This document shows, in pieces, positions 59,037 through 64,000 of a stretch of 64,000 nt of DNA. Position numbers and translations under genes: made by a program. The number at the start of each line of letters is the position of its first letter. The first letter of the stretch is position 1. The notes beneath the pieces were generated by a model, which was not told the DNA's origin, ran no database searches, and saw only the letters and a program-made list of their open reading frames with translations. The stretch is from Roseateles_B flavus. GTDB lineage: Bacteria > Pseudomonadota > Gammaproteobacteria > Burkholderiales > Burkholderiaceae_C. Location: NCBI RefSeq assembly GCF_039872765.1, contig NZ_JBDPZC010000003.1, positions 124,001-188,000 of the forward strand, read 5' to 3'.

Positions 59037-60458
59037 TCAGTACTCGTCGCCCGCCGGGCCCACATAGCCCGGCGCCAGGTTCTCGAACTTGGTGTGCATG
59101 CGCTGGAAGGCCAGCTTCACCGTGCCCACGGGGCCGTTACGCTGCTTGGCGATGATGATCTCGGCCACGCCCGGTTCCTTGCACTCTTCCTTGGTGTAGT
59201 ACTCGTCGCGGTAGATGAACATGATGATGTCAGCATCCTGTTCGATGGCGCCTGATTCGCGAAGGTCGGACATCATGGGCCGCTTGTCCGGCCGCGTTTC
59301 CACGCTTCGGTTCAGCTGCGAGAGCGCGATCACCGGGCAGCGCAGCTCCTTGGCCAGGGCCTTCAGGCCCCGCGAGATCTCGCCCACCACGGTGGCACGG
59401 TTTTCCTCGCTGGCACCGCCGTTGCCGCTCATCAGCTGGAGGTAGTCGATGATGATCAGGCCCAACTGGCCACACATGCGGGCCTGGCGGCGCGCACGGG
59501 CCCGCACTTCGCTGGGCGAGAGACCGGGGCTCTCGTCGATGAAGATGGAGGCCTTGCCGAGCTTGTCCACGGCTTCGGAGAGGCGGCTCCATTCGTCGTC
59601 CGCCAGGCGGCCGGTGCGCAGATGGCCCTGGTCGATGCGGCCGATGGAACCCACCATCCGCAAGGCCAGCTGCGCCGCGCCCATTTCCATGGAGTAGATG
59701 ACGACCGGCAGGCCTTCGTTGATGGCCACGTTCTCGCCGATATTGATGGCGAAGGCCGTCTTGCCCATGGAGGGGCGCGCGGCCAGGATGATGAGGTCGC
59801 CGGGCTGCAGGCCGGCGGTCATGCGGTCGAGGTCGTAGAAACCGGTGCGCACGCCGGTGACGTCCTCGGCGCCCTGCTCGGCCAGCTCGTTGACGCGGTC
59901 GATCAGCTGCACGACCAGCTGGTCCATGGACTGGAAGCCCTGCTTGCTGCGCGAGCCTTCCTCGCCGATGCGGAAGATCTTGCCTTCGGCTTCGTCCAGG
60001 ATCTCGGTCACGGCCCGGCCTTGCGGTGCCAGGGCGGCGGTGGCGATCTCGTCGCTGGTGGTGACCAGCTTGCGCAGGATGGCGCGCTCACGAACGATTT
60101 CGGCATAGCGCCGCAGATTGGCCGCGCTGGGCACACTCTGCGCCAGGTCGTTGAGGTACTTCAGGCCACCGCAGTCGGCCGCCTTGCCCAGGGAGGTCAA
60201 CTCCTCGAAGACCGTCACCACGTCGGCCGGCTTGCCCGCGTTGATCAGCTTGCCCAGGGCGGCAAAGATCTGCTTGTGCTCGAAGCGGTAGAAGTCCGTC
60301 TCGGTGAGCAGGTCGCCCGCACGGTCCCAGGCCGAGTTGTCGATCAGGAGGCCGCCCAGCACGCTCTGTTCCGCCTCGACGGAATGCGGCGGCACTCGCA
60401 GGCGGGCCACCTCTTCATCGCGCGGGGTACCGGGGGTCGGGGAAACGATGGCGTTCAT
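59037..60458 (-). CDS. dnaB: Replicative DNA helicase
   Basis: Hexameric helicase that unwinds the fork and recruits primase. The 473 aa have the N-terminal domain (VPPHSVEAEQSVLGGLLIDN), a linker, and the RecA-like motor with Walker A ARPSMGKTA (about 205-213), VIYSMEMGAAQLALR, Walker B LIIIDYLQLM and LSQLNRSVETR. The end KFENLAPGY is family-typical. It follows the ribosomal protein cluster rpsF-priB-rpsR-rplI, a conserved order, but a terminator separates it from rplI so it should have its own promoter; TTATAC at 60547-60552 on the minus strand is a candidate -10. Confidence 0.97.
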   Translation of the reverse strand: MNAIVSPTPGTPRDEEVARLRVPPHSVEAEQSVLGGLLIDNSAWDRAGDLLTETDFYRFEHKQIFAALGKLINAGKPADVVTVFEELTSLGKAADCGGLKYLNDLAQSVPSAANLRRYAEIVRERAILRKLVTTSDEIATAALAPQGRAVTEILDEAEGKIFRIGEEGSRSKQGFQSMDQLVVQLIDRVNELAEQGAEDVTGVRTGFYDLDRMTAGLQPGDLIILAARPSMGKTAFAINIGENVAINEGLPVVIYSMEMGAAQLALRMVGSIGRIDQGHLRTGRLADDEWSRLSEAVDKLGKASIFIDESPGLSPSEVRARARRQARMCGQLGLIIIDYLQLMSGNGGASEENRATVVGEISRGLKALAKELRCPVIALSQLNRSVETRPDKRPMMSDLRESGAIEQDADIIMFIYRDEYYTKEECKEPGVAEIIIAKQRNGPVGTVKLAFQRMHTKFENLAPGYVGPAGDEY

Positions 60459-60510
60459 GAAACTGCGCGGTCCTTGTCCAGACCCGTCTGCCGCCCGAAC
60501 GTCGCCGAGC

Positions 60511-60531
60511 TGTGGACAAGTCTGTGGATGA
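60511..60531. promoter_or_regulatory. Pair of DnaA-box-like sites upstream of dnaB
   Basis: TGTGGACAA (60511-60519) and TGTGGATGA (60523-60531) read TTGTCCACA and TCATCCACA on the minus strand. Each differs by one base from the DnaA box TTATCCACA. They lie in the same orientation about one helical turn apart, between the candidate dnaB promoter and its start. Confidence 0.6.
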
Positions 60532-60564
60532 CATGGGGGCAGTCCTGTATAACTGCCAGTCCCA

Positions 60565-60603
60565 AAAAGACAAAAGCCGACGGCCCGTAAGGCTGTCGGC
60601 TTT
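60565..60603 (-). terminator. Terminator of the rpsF-rplI operon
   Basis: AAAGCCGAC and GTCGGCTTT form the outer stem with further GGCC/GGCT pairing inside; on the minus strand a T-rich tract follows. It lies 53 bp after the rplI stop. Confidence 0.88.
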
Positions 60604-60655
60604 GCTGATTGTGCGCAGGAGCGGGGCCCCTGCGCAATCAGGATTTGGCGAAGGC

Positions 60656-61108
60656 TTATTCGGCCTCGGCCACCACCTGGACGCTGATCTCGACGACCAC
60701 GTCGGTGTGGGCAGCGACGTTCACGGGGAACTCGCCGATGGCCTTCAGCGGGCCATGGGGCATGCGCACTTGAGCCTTGACGACAGAGAAGCCGTTCTTG
60801 TTCAGGGCTTCAGCGATGTCGGCGTTGGTCACCGAACCGAACAGACGGCCGTCCACGCCAGCCTTCTGGGCGATGCGGATGGTCTTGCCGGTCAGGCTTT
60901 CGCCCAGGGCCTGGGCAGCGGCCAGCTTCTCAGCGGCGGCCTTTTCCAGTTCAGCGCGCTTGGCTTCGAATTCCTTGATCGCGGCCTCGGTGGCACGACG
61001 TGCCTGGCGGGTCGGGATCAGGAAGTTGCGGGCGTAGCCGTCCTTGACCTTGACGATGTCACCCAGGTTGCCGAGGTTGGCCACCTTTTCAAGCAGGATC
61101 ACTTGCAT
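60656..61108 (-). CDS. rplI: 50S ribosomal protein L9
   Basis: 150 aa with the canonical N-terminal domain MQVILLEKVANLGNLGDIV and VKDGYARNFLIPTRQA, a long central helix rich in Ala/Glu/Lys, and the C-terminal rRNA-binding domain (GRLFGSVTNADIAEAL). Last gene of the operon, 14 bp after rpsR. Confidence 0.98.
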   Translation of the reverse strand: MQVILLEKVANLGNLGDIVKVKDGYARNFLIPTRQARRATEAAIKEFEAKRAELEKAAAEKLAAAQALGESLTGKTIRIAQKAGVDGRLFGSVTNADIAEALNKNGFSVVKAQVRMPHGPLKAIGEFPVNVAAHTDVVVEISVQVVAEAE

Positions 61109-61122
61109 GGTGTCTTAACTCC

Positions 61123-61413
61123 TCAAACCTTGTGCTGGTCGCTGTAGGGCAGCAGAGCCAGGAAACGGGCGCGCTTGATGGCGACGGTCAGCTGACGCTG
61201 GAAGAAGGCGCGCGTGCCGGTCAGGCGAGCGGGCGTGATCTTGCCGTTTTCAGCGATGAAATCACGCAGCGTGTCCACGTCCTTGTAGTCGATCTGCTCG
61301 ACACCGGCGACGGTGAAGCGGCAGAAACGCTTGCGGCGGAACAGCAGCGATTGTTGGTTGCGCTTGGGCTTGCGGTCCTTGGAGAACCGACCCTTACCAC
61401 GTGCTGGGGGCAT
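61123..61413 (-). CDS. rpsR: 30S ribosomal protein S18
   Basis: 96 aa, basic, with KRFCRFTVAGVEQIDYKDVD, LRDFIAENGKITPARLTGT and RQLTVAIKRARFLALLPY, the full S18 pattern including a cysteine near the start of the fold. S18 pairs with S6 in the small-subunit platform. It lies 36 bp after priB. Confidence 0.98.
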   Translation of the reverse strand: MPPARGKGRFSKDRKPKRNQQSLLFRRKRFCRFTVAGVEQIDYKDVDTLRDFIAENGKITPARLTGTRAFFQRQLTVAIKRARFLALLPYSDQHKV

Positions 61414-61449
61414 AGTGTGACCTCTTAACTTTTCAATCCGGATAACGAA

Positions 61450-61752
61450 TCAGGCGCTGCGAGCCTCATCCAGGGCGGTGACATGGAACAGCGTTCCACA
61501 GCCGTTGCGCTGGGCGCTGAGGAAGCCGCTGAAGCGGGCTTGACCTCCGATGCCGAGCGTCTGGATGCGCTTGACGATCTCTCCGATCACCACGGCCCGG
61601 ATCTCCAGGGAGACCTTGCGGGGCCTTCCGGCTTCCTGGACCTCGGAATCGGCCTTGAGGCTGAAATCCAGGGCCGGCATGCCGGCGGGGGTGTAGCGGA
61701 TCAGACCGACTTCCTGTACCTGCGCGGTGAGAATCAGTTGATTCACTGTCAC
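61450..61752 (-). CDS. priB: Primosomal replication protein N (PriB)
   Basis: 100-aa OB-fold single-strand DNA binding protein of the PriA restart primosome. It starts NQLILTAQVQEVGLIRYTPAGMPALDF and continues with FSGFLSAQRNGCGTLFHV, matching betaproteobacterial PriB between rpsF and rpsR. The start is GTG at 61752; a second GTG two codons on (61746) is equally possible. Confidence 0.94.
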   Translation of the reverse strand: MTVNQLILTAQVQEVGLIRYTPAGMPALDFSLKADSEVQEAGRPRKVSLEIRAVVIGEIVKRIQTLGIGGQARFSGFLSAQRNGCGTLFHVTALDEARSA

Positions 61753-61788
61753 TGCAAACGCGGTACGGCTCGCTTCAGAACCTGGGGC

Positions 61789-62145
61789 TTAGGCTTCCTG
61801 AGGAGCCTTGCGGGCTTCCTCGCGCTCGACCGCCTTCATCATGACGGAGGGAGCGGTGTCGGCCTTGCTCTTGACCACGGTCATGTGGCGCAGCACGGCG
61901 TCGTTGAAGCGGAAGCCGGTCTCGAGCTCAGCCAGGGTTTCCTTGCTGCATTCGATGTTCAGGCACAGGTAGTGCGCCTTGGCCAGCTTCTGGATCAGGT
62001 AAGCCAGTTGACGGCGGCCCCAATCTTCGACGCGGTGAACCACACCACCACCGGTGGTGATCAGGCCCTTGTAACGTTCCAGCATGGCCGGAACCTGTTC
62101 GCTTTGATCCGGATGGATCAGCAGAACGATCTCGTAGTGACGCAT
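61789..62145 (-). CDS. rpsF: 30S ribosomal protein S6
   Basis: 118 aa with MRHYEIVLLIHPDQSEQVPAM, EDWGRRQLAYLIQKLAKAHY and FNDAVLRHMTVV, complete for S6. The ATG at 62145 follows an AAGGAG ribosome binding site 7 nt upstream; a longer frame to 62271 has no conservation. First gene of the operon. Confidence 0.98.
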   Translation of the reverse strand: MRHYEIVLLIHPDQSEQVPAMLERYKGLITTGGGVVHRVEDWGRRQLAYLIQKLAKAHYLCLNIECSKETLAELETGFRFNDAVLRHMTVVKSKADTAPSVMMKAVEREEARKAPQEA

Positions 62146-62242
62146 AAACACTCCTTGTGGATTCCAGCCGGGCTCATCGGAAATGACAGCCTGGCTGAGG
62201 AAGCCGAACCCCAGCGTCTTCTCTGGGTCCGGCAAGGGAAAG
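62146..62242 (-). other. rpsF mRNA leader
   Basis: About 97 nt lie between the predicted transcription start and the rpsF ATG. It has several possible short stems and CCG-containing loops. In many bacteria such a leader binds the S6:S18 pair for feedback control; the motif could not be confirmed by eye. Confidence 0.3.
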
Positions 62243-62248
62243 CCCGCG

Positions 62249-62278
62249 ATTGTAGCCGCAAAACGCGGCAAGTGCCAA
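62249..62278 (-). promoter_or_regulatory. Sigma-70 promoter of the rpsF operon
   Basis: On the minus strand TTGGCA (62278-62273) and TACAAT (62254-62249) are separated by 18 bp. The remaining bases to the symporter stop at 62408 hold only GC-rich palindromic sequence. Confidence 0.75.
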
Positions 62279-62407
62279 ATCGAGCCCCACCCAGCCTTGT
62301 CCGGCAGCCCGGGCAGCCTGCGTGGCGAGGCCAGCGCCTGTGCAGCGCCGCCGGCCCCACCCTCCCCCTGGGGCCGGATCCGGGGGCCGTTGCCCGGCGG
62401 TCCGGGC

Positions 62408-64000
62408 TCAGGGTTGCGGCGGCCGGTGCAGCAGCGCGATGCGCTCGCGCACCTCCTGGCTGGGAGCGGGCGTGAGCCAGCTCACCAGCATCATCGCCAG
62501 CACGCCCGCCGGGATGCCGAACAGGCCCGCGGAGATGGGCTGGATGCCCCACCAGGTCTGGGCCGGCCCGGGCACGCCCAGGCTCAGGCGCAGCATGGCA
62601 CTGGCATGGACCATGTAGTAGACGGTCACGCACAGCCCCGTCAGCATGCCAGCCAGCGCGCCGTGCTTGTTGGCCCGGCCCCAGAAGATGCCCAGCACCA
62701 GGGGCGGCACGAGGGTGGCACCGGCCAGGGAGAAGGCGGCGGCGACCATGAAGAGGATGTCCGCCGGCTTCTGGGAGGCGATGGCCGCTGCGCTCAGCGC
62801 CGTGGCCAGCAGCAGGGCCTTGGAGAGGGTCACACGCCGGGTCGCCGAGGCGCGCGGGTTCACGCCGCGGTAGTAGACGTCGTGGGTCAGCGCGCTGGAG
62901 ATGGTCAGCAGCAGGCCGTCTGCCGTCGAGAGCGCCGCCGCCAGGCCGCCCGCCGCCACCATGCCCGAGATCACATAGGGCAGCCCGGCCAGCTCGGGCG
63001 TGGCCAGCATGATGATGTCCCCGCCGATGCGCAGCTCGGCCAGCTGCAGGATGCCGTCGCCGTTGACGTCGGTGATGGACAGCAGGCCCGGATCCACCCG
63101 CATCCACTGCCCGATCCAGCCCGGCAGCTCGGCGATGGGTGTGCCGATCAGGCCGTTGAAGACCTCGTACTTGACCATCACCGCCAGGGCCGGCGCCGTG
63201 AAGTAGAGCAAGGCGATGAAGAACAGGGACCAGGCCACCGAGTAGCGCGCCTCGCGCACCGTGGCCGTGGTGTGGTAGCGGATCAGAATGTGCGGCAGCC
63301 CCGCCGTGCCCACGGCCAGGCAGAAGACCAGGGCCAGGAAGTTGCGGCGGGAGCGGTCGAAGTCCTCGCGCTCGTCCAGCGTGCCATCGGGCTTGCCCGC
63401 GAAGGGCTGTGCATGGGGCGGCATGCCGGCCAGGGGCTGGGCCAGGTGCTCGTCCTGCAGCTTGGCGCGGGTCCAGCGCTCCTCGGCCTCCGCGGGCGTC
63501 TTGGGCAGGGCAGCGCGCTGCTTCTCGGCCTGCTGGATCTGGGCCAGCGTGGCCTCGCGGGCCTTGAGCTCCGCAATGCGCCGCGAGGCTTCGGCGCGCT
63601 CGCGTGCCAGAGCCTGCTCGGGGTCCTGGAGCTTGCGCTCGTAGTCGCGGGCGCGGCTGGCGAAGAACTCGCGCACCGAGGTCTCGCCCGGGTCGCGCAC
63701 CAACTCCTGCTCGCGCTCGGTGATGCGCTGCACCTGATAGCCGTAGACCGCCTGCGGGATGGGCACGCCGGTCTGCTTGACCGAGAGCCAGACCACGGGC
63801 ACGAGGTAGGCCAGGATCAGCACGATGTACTGCGCCACCTGGGTCCAGGTCACGGCGCGCATGCCGCCCAGGAAGGAGCACACCAGCACGCCCCCCAGGC
63901 CCACGAAGACGCCGATCTCGAAGGTCAGCCCCGTCAGCCGCGTGGTGATCAGCCCTACGCCGTAGATCTGCGCCACGACGTAGATGAAAGAGATGACGAT
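62408..64000 (-). CDS. Sodium:solute symporter family protein, 5' end outside window
   Basis: The last 530 residues of an SSS-family transporter; the frame is open to the right edge, so the N-terminus is missing. Membrane segments are clear at FEIGVFVGLGGVLVCSFLGG, QYIVLILAYLVPVVWL, FLALVFCLAVGTAGLPHILIRY (conserved GLPH), and many toward the C-terminus (STADGLLLTISSALTHD). Between two spans is a long charged insertion of about 130 residues, rich in Glu/Arg/Ala and probably coiled coil. A perfect EF-hand-type loop DVNGDGILQLAE occurs at 63035-63070. It resembles the acetate/ActP-like VC2705 branch; the substrate is unknown. Confidence 0.85.
   Translation of the reverse strand: MVISFIYVVAQIYGVGLITTRLTGLTFEIGVFVGLGGVLVCSFLGGMRAVTWTQVAQYIVLILAYLVPVVWLSVKQTGVPIPQAVYGYQVQRITEREQELVRDPGETSVREFFASRARDYERKLQDPEQALARERAEASRRIAELKAREATLAQIQQAEKQRAALPKTPAEAEERWTRAKLQDEHLAQPLAGMPPHAQPFAGKPDGTLDEREDFDRSRRNFLALVFCLAVGTAGLPHILIRYHTTATVREARYSVAWSLFFIALLYFTAPALAVMVKYEVFNGLIGTPIAELPGWIGQWMRVDPGLLSITDVNGDGILQLAELRIGGDIIMLATPELAGLPYVISGMVAAGGLAAALSTADGLLLTISSALTHDVYYRGVNPRASATRRVTLSKALLLATALSAAAIASQKPADILFMVAAAFSLAGATLVPPLVLGIFWGRANKHGALAGMLTGLCVTVYYMVHASAMLRLSLGVPGPAQTWWGIQPISAGLFGIPAGVLAMMLVSWLTPAPSQEVRERIALLHRPPQP

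Overview
The window is GC-rich chromosomal DNA of housekeeping character. Gene content and order point to a betaproteobacterium of the order Burkholderiales, probably near the Roseateles/Rubrivivax/Leptothrix group; this placement is inferred from synteny and protein style, not from a marker search. I saw no prophage, integrase, transposase, CRISPR array or tRNA. The left edge cuts a bacteriohemerythrin gene (N-terminus missing) and the right edge cuts a sodium:solute symporter gene (N-terminus missing).

Layout: 1-12 kb holds dinB, an orphan TPR-GAF histidine kinase, a DUF454 membrane protein divergent from a LysR regulator, an FMN-dependent alpha-hydroxyacid dehydrogenase, a repeat-filled convergent spacer, an S46 peptidase, two small unknown genes, dcd and a Crp/Fnr regulator. 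12-22 kb holds an RND pump with its adaptor, rnhA and a methyltransferase divergent from gloB-mltD, an esterase, a MAPEG protein and recR. 22-28 kb holds ybaB and dnaX, a divergent purM-like gene, a SirB2 protein, an unknown gene and the 4.5S SRP RNA gene. 27.7-32 kb holds a Ser/Thr kinase-HDOD-GAF protein paired with a pseudokinase-HDOD protein. 32-39 kb holds hrpA, a VOC protein, argA, an Fe(II)-trafficking protein and an H-NS-like protein. 39-47 kb holds a PAS-GGDEF-EAL protein, dnaG and rpoD. 47-54 kb holds a class III cyclase-FHA protein, hemH-hslR and the grpE-dnaK-dnaJ chaperone cluster. 54-59 kb holds a receiver-TPR protein, an EptA-like phosphoethanolamine transferase and a PA0069-type radical SAM protein. 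59-62 kb is the ribosomal/replication group rpsF-priB-rpsR-rplI followed by dnaB.

Replication and repair genes are frequent (dinB, recR, dnaX, dnaG, dnaB, priB, rnhA, dcd). Several control signals can be read directly: a LexA-type box against the start of the radical SAM gene, two DnaA-box-like sites before dnaB, sigma-32-like promoters before grpE, a sigma-70 promoter before rpoD and another before rpsF. Seven genes (dinB, dnaX, purM-like, hrpA, argA, dnaG, hemH) carry a -10-like hexamer only 6-9 nt before the start codon and no visible ribosome binding site, which suggests leaderless mRNAs.

The least explained parts are the kinase/pseudokinase-HDOD pair, the 87-bp tandem repeats after rpoD, the composite hairpin array at 6.8-7.3 kb, the dispersed family of C-run/G-run palindromes between genes, and the purM-like protein that departs from the usual PurM sequence.
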